A DNA stretch of 64,000 bases from Gnetum montanum (GCA_015680685.1 MNCI01002038.1:296636-360635); one strand, 5' to 3'; shown: positions 24,125-37,868, numbered from the stretch's first letter. Program-made: numbers and translations. The notes: generated by a model from the letters alone, not told the origin.

Positions 24125-27100
24125 CTACCTTTGAATTTGCATTTCTTGGGCACATCGATTACATGGAAGAAATGCTGAACATTCTTCCATGTCATCACCC
24201 TCTGAGTCACTATATGTGATGCATGGAACTTTCTTCTTCTTGATCTTTCCATAAATGTTTATCTTAGATATCTGCAAGGAAAGATTGCGAATCCCTAGGT
24301 ACGCATCTACTGTACTTAGCCATGGCCTTCCCATTATAATTGGGAAGTTCCCTTCATTGTTATTGATTTCAATCACCAGGAAATCAGCTAGGTAGAACCA
24401 ACCACACAAAGTGGTAATGATTTCCTCCACCAATCATAAGGGAATGGTGATGGACTGGTCTACCAACTCTAGTTGGATGTTGCTCTTCTTAAGTTGCGGT
24501 AGGTTCCAAGCTTGATACATCTCTCATGAAATTAGGTTGACTTCGGTACCTGAGTTAAGAAGAGCCTTATGTGGTTCATTCTTGATGATTTGGAAATAGA
24601 TTAAGGGGCTTCCAGGATCAGTTAGTTTCCTGGGAAGGTGGCCTACCTTGATCCAGTTGGTAACGATATGCATTAACATAACTGTGTGCGTACAGCTCTG
24701 TTGTTGGACTGAAGGGTGCTCCGAAGTGTTAGATGGTGGAGGAGTAATCGAAGACTCAACCACTTGTTGTTGCGAGTGTTTTTCTAGGCTTTTGGTTCTA
24801 AAGAAAGGCCTTTTCTTTTTACAGTTGTCAGAACCAGCAGCAGGTTGAATATTTATAGCTCTCGTGGCGTTACGTTGCTGCGGTTGAGTGGGGAGTTCCC
24901 CTTGCATTGTTGGAGTAGGTTGTATGTGAACTACAGGTGGAAAAGGTGTGGATGGAGTTGGAGGATGGGATGAGTGTGGAATGCCTCCCAAAGGAGGAGT
25001 CCTCCTAAAGTACTCCCAAACTTGGTAGTGACGTTGGGGAGTTGTGTGACCCATAGAGTCACTTGGAGAAACCGGCTGCTACACATAATAGCCATAAGGA
25101 TCAGGTTGCCAGTAAGGGTACTATTGTGTTGGCGGTGGCATCCCCCATGACTGTGGGTGTTTCCAATGTTGATGTTGTCCGATGGGTTGTGGTGGAGTTC
25201 CACTTGGATAGTACATTAGTGGTTGGTGGAAATTCCTTAGGTTACCTTGTGGATAAGGTAACCTTCGGGGTGTTTGCTGTTGGTTGAGTATTGGATTAAG
25301 TGCATACACCCCAGAATCCTGTAGATGTGAGATGATTGGACAACATCCCTTAGGATGATCATTATGGCAGATCTCACATCCACCATCATCGTCTGTGTCT
25401 GAATCCACAACTTCATCAGAGATAGTAATTTTCCCCTTACCCTTGTTATGTGCAGGGCTTGAATTTCTCCGCTTTGTTTTACTCTTGTTACTACTTTGTT
25501 CCTCCTTAGACTCTTCTACGACTTTCAAGACACTTTCAAGTCTGGAGTCTAAGGAATCCCACAATTGATCCATCTTAGCCGATACTTCTATTGTTAGCTT
25601 TTGGATCGGCAAGGTTTTTCTGTTCACCAAATCTTTGAGTGGTGACTCATCCTCCTCCTTGCAAAATCTCACTCCCTTCTTTCGAAGAGAGGGGTCATGG
25701 TTTTATTCTTCCACACTCTCTCTTTTGCATAGCTCACCTTCTTCTTTTGCTACTTGTTCCAACAAGTGATATACTTCATGGGCTCTAAGTTCTAATAGCA
25801 TCCCTTGGGCATAAGTCCCAAGGGTTCTCCTAGTCTCATGTCTTAGCCCATCCACGATGTGGCGAAGTTGATCCCGCTGAGCGTATCCATGGCCTGTGCA
25901 ATGATGTAACAATGTGTAGTAGTGAGCCATGGCAACATCCAAGGGTTCATGAGTACCTTGCTTCCATCCTTGGATCTGCTTACACAAATTAGAAACTCTG
26001 GAGTACATTTGATACTTATCGTTGAAGAGTTCTAACATCGTACTTCACCTCTTGAAGGTTTCCAGTTCTAAGGATCGATACCAACTCTCTGCTTCTTTGG
26101 TGAGTGTCCTGGGAAACAACTTAAGTTTTTGCCACTTGTTCTCTATTTTCTACAAGGCGCAGGCATCATGGAATGCCTATAAATGATGTTGTGGATTAGT
26201 GTTGTATCCCCCTTCGAAACATGGGATATTGTTCATGTCTAAGCGTTTGATCCGGCTATCTGTTAAATGTCTTGTTGGTATCCTAACTTCCTCCGTTATA
26301 TCAAGCATACTTTGGGTGGCAAGTAGGGGCTCGTCATAATCATCTCTTTCATGATGCCTGTGATGTCTATGTTGTTCCCTACTTTCCCTTCATTCATGCC
26401 CTTGTCCTCTCTCTCGGCTCTCTCATCCAGGCCTCTCATTTTGTCTACCTTTATCCTCACCATTGTGCTCTCTATGACTGTGCCTAGAGGTGGAAGGAGA
26501 GGGTGAATGATGTGAGGAAGGGGAAGAAGAAGGAGAACCATCACCGTGGCAATGTTTCCTACCTTCTCTTCTGTGGCTTTGGCCTCGATCGTGATGACAA
26601 TCTAAGTGCCCATCCTTGTTATGAGTTTTTGTTCCCTCTATGAATAGTTGGTGTTCATGGGGATCAAAACTAGGGTTGTGTATCGTGGAGTGTAGGTTCT
26701 GATACCCCACCTCCTCACCATCGCTAGGAGGGGAACATCTCCGATTTCACTTAGGACATGTGGGACCTCTTTGCCCTTAAATAGTGTATGTTGGCTCTCC
26801 TGCCTTAAGTCCCTCATATGTTGTAAAGCTATGGGATGGTAATCCCTTATGTCAAAATTTTCTGCAACGTATTCATCATATAGTTCTATCATGCCAATCT
26901 ATGCCAAATCACGAAGAAGCATGTTTGGGACTGCCCGATCCGAAGGTAACACAATGTTACCTTGCAAATCTCTCCAACGCATCTATTCATCCTGATGGAG
27001 GATAAAAGTAAAGTTGGGAATATACTCATCAGGATGAGTATATTCCATCCTATATTGTTGAGGAACTGGCAGATTTAGGTTATGTGTTTTTGATTGCCGA

Positions 27101-27153
27101 CTGTTCTTTGTATGGTCCTTAGGTGGTGAATTGCTTTTTCTAGAAGAAGACAT
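24125..27153 (-). pseudogene. gag-protease pseudogene of element C
   Basis: The likely start codon is at 27153, followed by MSSSRKSNSPPKDH. The gag core lies in 26250-25703, the zinc knuckle CX2CX3HX4C near 25383-25348, the Pro/Gln-rich stretch in 25290-24870, and the protease in 24570-24200. The protease triplet reads NSG in place of DSG, so the catalytic aspartate is lost. Frameshifts lie near 26720, 26270-26040, 25690 and 25100-25060, and there are several in-frame stops. Confidence 0.85.
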
Positions 27154-27274
27154 TGTTATTTATCGGTGTGCTAACTTACCATTATAAATTTTTCTTCAAT
27201 TAACCCGAAGGTTCTTTTAGGCTCCCAATGATGTTAGTGATATCCTATGTTCTATTCAGCGCACAAACACTTAG

Positions 27275-27293
27275 TCCTCAGCAACGGCACCAA
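27275..27293 (-). other. Primer-binding site of element C (tRNA-Asp type)
   Basis: TCCTCAGCAACGGCACCAA is the reverse complement of TTGGTGCCGTTGCTGAGGA and abuts the 5' LTR. It is the closest of the superfamily PBS copies to the tRNA-Asp consensus in its first half. Confidence 0.85.
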
Positions 27294-28210
27294 TGATGAG
27301 TGGCGAGATACCCCTACACTTAACCATACAAATACGAGCGTAGCACGCGCGATCCGGTCAAAATCTGTAGACTAAGTGCCTACACGCCCCATGGAACACT
27401 TAGGGTTAATTATTTGTTGTTTTCCCAGACTTACTTGTAGTTGTCATGGTGTATGGTTAACTAAGTCTGAGGTATATGATTTTTATAGTTTTTATGTTTT
27501 ATGTCTCCTATGCTAACAAGGTGAATGGTTGAGAAACTAATTACTAACTCTAACTACTAAACTAAGTCTAAATTACCTAGCGTTAGTATCCATTCCCACT
27601 TACCATACACACCCTGAACTGATGCAACCGCGGCTAATAAACGCTAATCGTTGTTGGGATCACCACGCGTAACGCACGTGCTCGAAGTGGTTGTACTGAG
27701 GCACTGAACTAGGAGGAAAGGGTTGAGAGAATCTAATCTAGCATAAGTGCGATGAGCATCCATTCCTTAATTATCCGTACACATTTTTAAATGCTCGTAA
27801 TCAAGTCATACTCATTTCGCGTTACTAGGAGAGAAGGGTTGAGAGAGAAAATAGTAAATAACAAGTAATAAATAACATGTAATAAAATCCTATTCCATGC
27901 ATTGCAAGGTTTATCCAAAAAGCTCATCTTTATTGCCATACACAAACTTGTGTTTAGGTACAATGCTGCTCGAATAAAGATCCATTCACTTTGGGACTCC
28001 TACTGTGGGCACATGGAAAATATTCTATCTCTGGAGTGATCAATCTGCTAGAGTTTTCCTACTATCTAGCCTAGGATGAGGAAACAAGGAAGAGCCACCT
28101 CTTATTTATAGATATGACGGTGCATCGCGATATTGCAGGGGAAGACGCAATATTGCGTACGTGTCGCAGGGGATGTGATATCGTGGCCCATGTGATATCA
28201 CATCCCATCA
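27294..28210 (-). repeat. 5' LTR of element C
   Basis: It aligns with 21056-21939 and has a longer U3 array (917 against 884 bases overall), with four CGATATCG-like palindromes near 28126-28205, partly worn to ATATTG forms. Confidence 0.92.
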
Positions 28211-28215
28211 CCAAG

Positions 28216-28460
28216 TAAACTATACAAGTATAGAAAAATAATTATTAGCTATTGTATATGCTCTAGATAAATTTAGGAATTATTTAATAGGATATAAAAC
28301 TAAAGTATATACTGATGATTCAGCCATTAAATTCTTAACTACCAAAAAAATAGAAAATGCAAGAATAATGAGATGGTGATTATTACTCCAAGAATTTGAC
28401 CTAGATATTTTAGATAAAAGAGGAAGGAAAAATGTAGTATTAGATAATCTTTTAAGGCTA
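28216..28460 (+). pseudogene. RNase H, right part, of element D
   Basis: The frame resumes with NYTSIEKELLAIVYALDKF, which holds the catalytic glutamate, then VYTDDSAIKFL with a further catalytic aspartate, and LLLQEFDLDILDKRGRKN. This is the standard Athila-type RNase H end. A stop interrupts it after ARIMRW. Confidence 0.9.
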
Positions 28461-28639
28461 TAAACTATTGATAAGAATTGAACATGAGAAATCTTTCATG
28501 ATGAATTTCCTAATGAACAACTTTTTTCTACAAGAAAGGATTCTTGGTTGGCTAATATAGCCAACTATTTAGCCACTATGAAAACCCCTACCAATTGGAC
28601 TAAGGAAGAAAATAAATATTTCTTACACACCATATCTAG

Positions 28640-29570
28640 GTACATCTGGAGTAGTCCATATCTCTATTGAACCTATAAGGATAACATAGCAAGGAGATGT
28701 GTGGCTGAGAATGAACAATAAGAAATTCTAAAAATGTGCCATGATGATTTAGGGCCTGGCCACTTTGCTATAAATCTCATTAAAAGTGGATTTTATTGAC
28801 CCTCAATTTTTAAAGATGCACATAAGTATATGCAAAAATGTGATAAATGTCAATGAATGGGAGCCATAACAAAAAGACATGAAATGCCCTTAAAACCAAT
28901 TTTAATAATAGAGCCATTTGATATGTGGGATATGGAATTTTTAGGACCATTTCCACCATCTAATGGATGTCAATACATTTTGGTTTGTATCAACTATGTC
29001 ACCAAATGGGTAGAAGAAAAAGTCACCCCAACAAATGATGTTAAAGCTATTGTAGCATTCAATAGAAAAAATATTTTAACACATGTTGGAACTTCATGGG
29101 TGATCATTAGTGATCAAGGAACCCATTTTTTCAATAAAATCATGGAAAAAATCTTTTAAGTCTTATGGTATCCAACATAAAATAGCTACTCCCTATCATC
29201 CTTAAACAAATGGCCAAGTAGAGAATGCTAATAGAATTATCTTGAATATATTAACAAAAATTGTATGTACTAAAGGAAAGGTTTGGTCTGAAAAATTGCA
29301 AGATGCACTTTAGGCTTATTGGATTACCTATAAACCAAGTTTAGGATATTCACCTTATCAATTGGTTTTTGGTAAGTTATGTCTATTACTTGTTGAACTT
29401 AAATATCAATCTTTATGGTTAGCCCAACAACTCAACTTTGATGGAGACATGAACCAGGCTACTCAAATCAACTAGCTTCACGAACTTGACAAAATGTAGC
29501 TACATGCTCTTGACAAAAAAAAAATTGTAATGAAAAAAATGAAGACATTACATGATAAGAATATCTTTAA
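28640..29570 (+). pseudogene. Integrase remnant of element D
   Basis: The zinc-binding region is seen as CHDDLGPGHFA and CDKCQ (28738-28855). The catalytic core has the first aspartate in MWDMEFLGPFPPS (28924-28962), the second in ISDQGTHF (29106-29129), and the glutamate in NGQVENANR (29208-29234). A frameshift lies near 29158. The block SPYQLVFGKLC (29351-29383) and the VELKYQSLW region follow. All three DDE residues survive, but stops interrupt the frame. Confidence 0.9.
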
Positions 29571-29574
29571 AAAA

Positions 29575-29916
29575 TAATTTTTCATAGGTGATAAAGTTCT
29601 TATCTATAATATGAGATTACATAAATTTCTAGGGAAGTTAACAAGTAGGTGGGAAGGCCCTAATTTAATTATCCAACCCCATGATAATGGAAGCATTCTC
29701 ATATCACCTATTAATGATTCCTCAACTACATTCTTAATCAATGGACAAAGACTTAAGTTATATCATCAACATCACACTGAGGAACTTGAAGAAGATGAAC
29801 TTGTAAAGCTACATGACCCAACTGATCCCATAATTGATGAATTACATAACAACAATCCATTAGAATTATTAGCTCTTAAAAATAACCTTCAACAAGACTC
29901 TTATGTCATAGAATAA
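29575..29916 (+). pseudogene. Integrase C-terminal tail of element D
   Basis: It opens with FFIGDKVLIYNMRLHKF and continues through LTSRWEGPNLIIQPHDNGSI, the usual RWxGP tail after Ty3/gypsy integrase, to an acidic, His-rich C-terminus ending at a stop. The last part has stayed open for about 100 codons. Confidence 0.85.
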
Positions 29917-31175
29917 ACTATAAAGTAGTGTTTATAGTCAACAAATTTTACCTTGAAAAATTTATAGGGAAATAGGAAATTCTATTGTTATTTGTGGCTA
30001 TAAGGAGTTTAGTAATATCATGTTTGGAATGCAAGGGAGAAGGAAAACTCCTTCTACCTTGAGATAAGTAGGTTTAAACCCAAAATCCAATTAAGGATGA
30101 GCCTTAGATTAATAAGTAGCTTACATATAATAAACTTTATTATTTTTCAACAATATTTTTTAAGTGCAAGTTTCATAAGTCAATGTGGCTAAATAGCTTA
30201 GTTTAGGGTAATTCTTATTAGTGTTTGGTTTCTATTAAATACATGATTGGATGAGTCACTATGGTGGAATGGGTGTGTTATATTGGACCTAGTTTCTTTG
30301 ATAGCAAAAGACATCTATTGATATGAAGTCATGTGAGCAACCCTTACAAAATGAAATTGGCTTTCACAAGAACCTCATGGTTGAAGTTGGTCAGATATTG
30401 AATTTCTTGCAAAACAAAAAGAGAAAAGAAAAGAAAAGAAGTAAGAAATAAATAATAAAAAAAATAAAAAAATGATCCCACAAGAACCTTCAATCATGAG
30501 CTAAGCTTCACTCCCATAAGAACCTTATAATTGGGGTGATGCTTCAAGCTCATAATTTTAAGCAACCTACAAAAATCCCCTTCTGTAAGAAGAGTGTTTA
30601 AGGGATAGGCAATAATTACCAATCAAATCAAGGTGTCACTACCTTAGAACTAGGGTATAACACTGGCAACAAAGAAGTGACTCCTCTATAGTCAATATCT
30701 TAACAAGCACCTTCACTTTTAATCATTCCTATTACTTTGTTATGTAGTTATTTTGCTTTTGTTTCTTTGTACTTCTTAGACTATTGTTTTTATTTTTCTT
30801 TTTGCTTTTATTTTTACCTAGTTTTTACTGTTTGATATTCCTCTTTTTCAATTTTGTTTTGTCATATTCCTATTTTCTCTTACATTGTCATCTCTTTGAC
30901 TAGTGGTACTTTTGTGCATGGGTTTTCTTTGTGTTTTCCATCATGTCTTCCATAGCTATCAATGGTCAAGATTCCTACTATGGTAGCCAATGATGGATAT
31001 TAATAGTCATTCACCCATTGCCATTGGTTTTCTCTTAGTATGGATATATAAAACCTAGGGCAACTTTTGCTTTTGGTATATCCTTTAACCATATCTCTTT
31101 TTAATAATTTATATTTGCTAATTAACCTAGGTATGTTACATACATTAGCTTAATTAGGGGGAGGGAATAACCAAT
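29917..31175 (+). other. 3' untranslated part of element D, left piece
   Basis: No coding motif is seen. It includes a purine-rich run (about 30417-30470, AAAAGAGAAAAGAAAAGAAA type) and an AGGGGGAGGGAAT tract at 31156 just before solo LTR F. It continues at 39052 after F and E. Confidence 0.7.
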
Positions 31176-31751
31176 TGATGAGTGGTGAGGTACCCCTATG
31201 CCCAACCATATGAATCACAAGTGTTTATGCACAATTTGATCGAACTTTGTAGACCTTAAGTTCTTAAGTACACTAGTTTCAAGGAAGTGAAATCTAATTA
31301 AAATGATCATTGTCTTCTCAGTTTCACTTGTGAGGTACAAGTATATGGTTAAGTGCAATTGAGGTATGTGATTTTTACCATTTTATATTTTATAAGTTTA
31401 ATTACCTAAAACAAGAATGAAAGATGTAGGAATTTAACATCTAACTAATCTACTGCCTAGCTACCCTAACACAAGTACCCATCTCCACTCTCCAGACACA
31501 TCCTAAACACATGTAGTGCTACTGGGTTACCAAACATTATGCATTTCTAGGTTACCAAGTGCTACACGTATGCTCAAAGTGGTTGTGCTTATGTTCATTA
31601 ACAACTGGAAATTAACTGCTTAATGAAAATGCATTAAAGTAAAGTTCATGAATATCAAATGCATTAAAGAAAACATTATCTATTCTCAATGCTGCAAGGA
31701 TTATGAAAAGGGTTCATTTTTATTCCTATTACATTATTGTGCTTAGGTACA

Positions 31752-32588
31752 TGATGAGACGTGATATTGCACAGGCCGCGATATCGCGGTCCACCACCAT
31801 ATCTATAAATAAGAGGTGGCACTCCCTTTATTTCCCAATCCTAGGCTAGAAGTAGGGAAACTCTGGTAGATTGATCACTCCAGAGATAGAATATTTTCCA
31901 TGTGCTCGCAGTAGGATTCCCAAAGTGAATGGATCTTTATTCGAGCAACATTGTACCTGAACGCGAGTTATGTACAGCAATAAAGATGAGCTTTCTAGAT
32001 AAACCTTGCAGTGCATGGAATAGGATTTATTACCTGTTATTTCTTACCTTTCATTTACTACATGTTATTTATTACCCATTATTTATTATTTTTGTAACGC
32101 GGAATGAGTACGAATTGATTACGAGCATTTAAGGATGTGTACGGATAATCAAGGAATGGATGCTCATTGTGCTTAGGCTAGTTAAGTGCCTTAGTACGAC
32201 CACTTCGAGCATGTGCATTATGCGTGGTGATCCCAGCAACGATTAGCATTTGGTAGCCACAGTTGCATAGGTTTAGGGTATGTACAGTAAGTGGGAATGG
32301 ATGCTGACGCTAGTTAATTTAGACTTAGTCATTAGTTAGATTTAGTTAGTTTCTCAACCCTTCACCTCGATAGCATAGGAGAAAAACATAAAATCTATAA
32401 AAATCATATACCTCAGACTTACTTAACCATACACCATGACAACTACAAGTAAGTTTGGGAAGACAACGAATAATTAACCCTAAGTGTTCCATGGGGCGTG
32501 TAGGCATTTAGTCTACGGAGTTCGACCGGATCGCGTGTGCTATGCTCGTTTCGTATGGTTGAGTGTAGGGGTACCTCGCTACTCATCA
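31752..32588 (+). repeat. 5' LTR of element E
   Basis: It starts TGATGAGACG, ends CTCATCA, and is 837 bases long. U3 has only two CGATATCG-like palindromes. The TATA box CTATAAATAAGAGG is at 31803 and the polyadenylation signal AATAAA at 31979. Confidence 0.92.
31804..31811 (+). promoter_or_regulatory. TATA box of element E 5' LTR
   Basis: TATAAATA lies about 50 bases after the U3 palindrome cluster and is kept in most LTRs of this family (for example 38015 and, reversed, 28108 and 42138). Transcription would start shortly downstream, before the AATAAA at 31979. Confidence 0.7.
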
Positions 32589-32607
32589 TTGGCACCATTG
32601 CTGGGGA
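32589..32607 (+). other. Primer-binding site of element E (tRNA-Asp type)
   Basis: TTGGCACCATTGCTGGGGA abuts the 5' LTR and matches the tRNA-Asp PBS form with a few transitions. Confidence 0.85.
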
Positions 32608-32731
32608 CTAAGTGTTTGTGCGTTGAATAGAACATAAAGGATATCACTCACATCGTTGGGAGCCTAAACGAACCTTCGGGATAATTAATTAAACAAGAAT
32701 TATATAATGGTGAATTAGCACACCAATAAAA

Positions 32732-35700
32732 ATGTCTTCTTCTCATAAGAGCAATTCACCACCTAAGGACCATACAAAGAATAGTCGGCAATCAAAAACA
32801 CATAACCTAAATCAGCCGATTCCTCAACAATATAGGGTTACATATACTCATCCCGATGAGTATATACCTGATTATACTTTTATCCTCCATCAAGATGACA
32901 AATGCGTTGGAGGGATTTGTTTGGTAACATAGTGTTAAATCCGAATCGTGTTGTCTCTAATGTGCTTCTCCATTCTTTGGCACAGATTGGCATGACAGAA
33001 TTATACGCCGAATACGTTGTGGCAGACTTTGACATGAGGGATTATCATCCCACAGATTTACAACGTATGAGGGACGCAAGGCAGGAGAGCCAACATACAC
33101 TATCAAAGGGCAAAGAGGTCCCGCACGTCCTTAGTGAAATCAGAGATGTTCCCCCTCCTAACGATAGTGAGGAGGTTGGGTATCAGAACCTAAGATTAAT
33201 GATACATAGCACTAGTTCTAATGCCCATGAACACTAACTGTTCACAAAAGGAACAACAATAAAAGACAAGGACAGGCACTTAGATCGTCATAACGATCAG
33301 GGATGAAGCCATAGAAGAGAAGGTAGGAAACATCATCGTGGCAATGGTTCTCCTTCTTCTTTCTCTTCTTCACATCACTCACCCTTTCCTTCCAACTCTA
33401 GATGCAATCATGAAGAGCATAATAGAGAGGATAAAGGTAAGAAAAATGAGACACCTCGACAAGAGAGTCAAGAGAGAGGACAAGGGCATGAACGTAGGGA
33501 GAGTAGGGAACAACAAAGACATCACAGGCATCATGAAAGAGATGATCATGACAAGCCCCTACTCACAACCCAAAGTATTCTTCACATAACGGAGGCAGTT
33601 AGAATTCCCACAAGGCATTCAAAGGATAGTTGGATCAGGCACTTAGACATGAACAACATCCCACGATTTGAAGGGGGATACAATGTAGATCCACAAAATC
33701 ATTTACAGGCATTCCACGATGCCTGTGCCTTGCAGAATATTGAAAACGAGTGGAAAAAACTTAAGTTGTTTCTAGGGACACTCACCAAAGAAGCAGAGAG
33801 CTAGTACCAGTCCTTAGAACCGAAAACCATCAGGAGGTGGAGTATGATGTTAGAACTGTTCAACGATAAGTATCAGACGTACTCCTGAGTGTCTAATTTG
33901 CATAAGTAGATCCAAGGATGGAAGCAAGGAAATCACGAACCCTTGGATGCTGCCATGGCCCACTACTATACATTGTTACATTGTTGCCTGGGCCATGGAT
34001 ATGCATAGTGGGATCACCTTTGCCAGATCGTGGATGGGCTAAGGCATGAAACTAGAAGAACCATTGGGACCTATGCCCAAGGGAGACTCTCACAACTTAG
34101 AGCCCATGAAGTTCATAGCTTGTTGGAACAAGTAGCACAAGAAGAAAGTGAGGTACGAAAAAGGGAAAGTGAGGAAGAATACAACCATGATCCCTCTCTT
34201 CGAAAGAAGGGAGTGAAATTTTGTGATGAAGAGGATGAGTCACCAATTGAAGAGTTGGTGAACAGAAAGACCTTACCATTTCAAAAGCTCACAACAGAAA
34301 TAGTGGCTAAGGTAGACGACGTATGGAGTTCCTTAGACTCTAAAATTAAAAATTTCTTAAAAATTGTAGAAGAGTCTAGGATAGAATAAAGTAGTGACAA
34401 AGGTAAGACAAAGTGGAGAGATTTAGGACCTGCACATAACAAGGGTAAGGGGAAAATCACTAACTTTGATGTGGTTGTGGATTCAGACACAGACGATGAT
34501 GGTGGATGTGAGATCTGCCACTATGACCATTTGAAGGGATGTTGCCCAATCATCTCACATCTACAGGAGTCTAGGGTGTATGTGCTTAATCCAAGACTTA
34601 ACAAATGCCAAACACCCCAAACATTACCTTATCCACAAGGTAACCCAAGGTAGTTCCACCAACCGTTAACATATTATCCAAGTGGAACTCCACCACAATG
34701 CATCAGACAACATCAGTAATGGCAATACCCACAGTCATGGGGGATGCCATCACTAAAACATCAGTACTCTTACCGGTAGCCTAACCCTTATGGATATTAT
34801 GTGTAGCATCTGATTTCTCCAAGTGACTCTGAGTCACACAACTCCCCACCGTCGCTACCAAGTTTGGGAGTACTTCAGAAGGACTCCTTCTCCTCCGGGA
34901 GACACTCCATACCCACACCATCCTCCAAATCCATCCACACCTCTTCCACAAGTAGTTCCCATAACATCTCCTGCTACAACAATGCAAGGGGAACTTCCTC
35001 CTCAACCGCAGCAATGTCACGCTACGAGAGGTATAAATATTCAACCTACTATTGGTTTTGACAACTGTAAAAAGAGAAGACCCTTCTTCAAAACCAAAAG
35101 ACCAGAAAAACTCTCACAACAACAAGTGATTGAGCCCATGTATACTCCTCCTTCATCTAACACTTTGGAGCACCCTTTAGTCCAACAGAGCTTAACGCAT
35201 ACGGTTATGTTAATGCATACTGTAACTGAATGGATCAAGGTAGGCCACCTTCCCAGGAAACTAACTGACCCTAGAAGTCCCTTAATCTACCTTCAAGTCA
35301 CCAGAAATGAATCACATATGGCTCTTCTTAACTCAAGTTCCAGAGTCAACCTAATTTCACGAGAGATGTATCAAGCCTGGAACCTGCCCCAACTTAAGAA
35401 GAGCAACATCCAACTAGAGCTGGTAGACCAGTCCATCACCATTCCCTTGGGATTGATGGAGGAAATCATTACCACTATGTGTGGTTGGTCTTACCCAGCT
35501 GATTTCTAGGTGATTGAAGTCAACAACAACGAAGGGGACTTCCCAATTATAATGGGAAGGGCATGGCTTAGCATAGTAGACAAATGTCTTAGGATCCGCG
35601 ATCTTTCCTTGGAAATCTCTAAGATAAATATTTATGGAAAGATCGAGAAGAGGAAAGTTCCATGCATCACATACAGTGATTCATTGGGTGATGACATGGA

Positions 35701-35836
35701 GGAAATGCCTCCATGTAGTAGGTGTGCCCTTGAAACTTTGAAACAAAGATGCCTGTATGTAGCAACCACACAACCAGTAGTAGACACCCCGTGGTTGACA
35801 ACTACTCGAAAGAGAAACAAAATATGCATGAAATGA
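32732..35836 (+). pseudogene. gag-protease pseudogene of element E
   Basis: It starts with MSSSHKSNSPPKDH as in C. The gag core lies in 33640-34140, the zinc knuckle CX2CX3HX4C at 34509-34544, the Pro/Gln-rich region in 34600-35000 and the protease in 35300-35700. The open frame 34823-35509 joins the Pro-rich region to the protease. The catalytic triplet reads NSS, so two of its three residues are changed. The IIMGRAWLS block is kept. Frameshifts and stops occur throughout, with a stop right after the WSYPADF block. Confidence 0.85.
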
Positions 35837-37868
35837 ACTGAGGAGACAAACCATGCCAACAACAAAGTCATAGACACATTGAAACATGAGCGTCACCAAC
35901 TTCCACCCCTCAACCTAAGAACATCAGTTGGAAGAAGTTGGGCACTGCTACGAAATTCAAAAAAATGCTCATTATTTTGGATCTCTCCCTTACAACTCAG
36001 TCATGGGGGAGATGGCCACCTATGCTAACCATATGGGGCCCTCAGTTCTTTTAAGTTTTTGTTTTACAACTTTCTTTAACTTTTCTTGTTTTTATTTTGC
36101 AACATTGTTATACTTTTCCATTTTGTGTGTGTGTGTATCCACCCTGTAAGTTTTTCACCCAATAAGTGTTCGGAATGATGGTATGAACTGTTTTCATATT
36201 GATTGCTAATGTTTGGTTTTTACCTTTAAGTCACAATGTTGATACTAAGGTATGTTCTTTTGATATGGCAGGAAATGAGATCATTTTATCCATCCATCCA
36301 CAAGTTCTATGGTCTCTCTTGGCTTGGAAATGTGCAGTTCCCTTCTAATAAGAACTTTAATGAATCAGTGACTGGGCACTTCTCAAACTAAGGAAGGACT
36401 CAAGGTTCAAAAAGGGTGTGACTTCAAGGGAACATGATGCTTTCGTGTTGGCTGTTCTCTTGGGTGCTTGGATGTTTTCTTTTTGACTTTCCTTGCCATT
36501 CCGATGTTACCCCAATTATTGGAAGTTGAGACAATAAAAATAAAAAAGTCTTTGCATGGTGTGGTTCTCACGCATAAAAACACAAAACACAAAAAAAAAG
36601 TGAGAATTCAAAGCACACCCCTTAGATGAAATAAACTTGGGCTACAAGAACTGGTTATGGAACCAAAAGTGTTCCCTCTAACTAAGGCCCTTCTCGCTTC
36701 CCATTCTCTCCTTTGTTTCGTCGAAATGGTGGTGGCTCTTGGGGGAAGCATTCTTATTACTCAAGTTTATGGATTGACCGAATGCATTGATGCAAAGTCA
36801 CTGGATGTGGTTGGTTTGAGGCCAGAGTTGGAATGAGATTTGCCAAGTTACATTAATCATAAAACACACAAGGGGTTGTATACCACCTTGTTCTTGGGAT
36901 TCCATTCCGTTCTCTTCTTTCCACCCTTCTCTCCATTGCTCACCTCATTATCGGTTGTATCATTAGTGTATATTTTGGTTGATGCATTATTTTATTCTTG
37001 GTAAATTCTTGCAGTTGAGACTTTAACTCTTATTCCAAAGGACATTCCCAAAGCCTACAAACTCTTTGAATGTGGGTTTGTTAGGGCATTAAGGGCATAA
37101 GCCTGCTTTGGGGAGGACCCACTAACATTCCTATTTGGTGCACCAGTTAAATTCTTTCCCTTAACATTTTTACAATTAATTTTATTTTATTCATTACCAT
37201 CTTGACATCCTTTTCCTCAATGCTATAGTTGTCCCTTTTTGTCTATGTTTCTTACTCCTTTCCTTTCTCCATTCTAATGCTATCGAAGATTCGCGATTAG
37301 TCATGGGGGTACAGGGCTCAATTTTTTTTATTATTCTCCTAGCCCCGAACTTTTTGATTTTCTTCCTGACCCCTACACCTTCGGTAGTTACCATTAATAT
37401 ATCTCCCAATCCATATCAGCCATACCACAACCTAGCCAATGAACTTACACCGAAGCAAGGTATTAACTACATTGAAATTCATTTACCCTTGCTAATATAT
37501 GATTGTGTTGTGCGTGCAGATGGCAATTATACAACAACGAATTGGATCTAGAGCAAAACACTTGGAATGGATCAGTGCTGGAAGTAGCTATGCAAGGAGC
37601 AAGATCGATGGTGCACTTACCAATGGAAAATGGAAAGCACAATCTTGGCATTGGCAGTAGTAATACTTCTTTCTCTCTCTTTCTCAGCTATCAAATAAGG
37701 CCTGATGTCATTGTACTAAGGTGTTCAACCTTGTTGTCATGAACACCAGTTTTGTCAAGTCTTGTAATGATGATCCATTCACATGTCATCCCATTAGTTT
37801 CTTTCCCCTCAATAATTCCATACCTTCCCAATATTTTGTAAGGAACTCAAGGATGATTTTTCATTCAG
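35837..37868 (+). other. Conserved non-coding 3' region of element E
   Basis: It aligns with the 3' regions of A and C. TCATGGGGG occurs at 36001 and 37301 before the polypurine tract at 37869. The (GT)n tract is near 36126. The T-rich TTTTGTTTTACA tandem of A and C is reduced to a single unit. No coding motif. Confidence 0.75.

Larger units (their letters stand above)
21056..28210 (-). mobile_element. Element C: gag-protease-only LTR retrotransposon nested in D
   Basis: This is a minus-strand copy of the family of A and E: 3' LTR, polypurine tract, non-coding 3' region, protease, gag, PBS and 5' LTR, read left to right. The flanks at 21051-21055 and 28211-28215 are both CCAAG, a perfect 5-bp TSD. 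RNase H of D reads straight across the insertion once C is removed. No RT or integrase is present. Confidence 0.95.

Noticed and set aside
27300-28210. Possible riboswitch or structured RNA in the palindrome-rich U3
   Set aside because: The palindromes are short DNA repeats of an LTR and no known RNA fold is matched.
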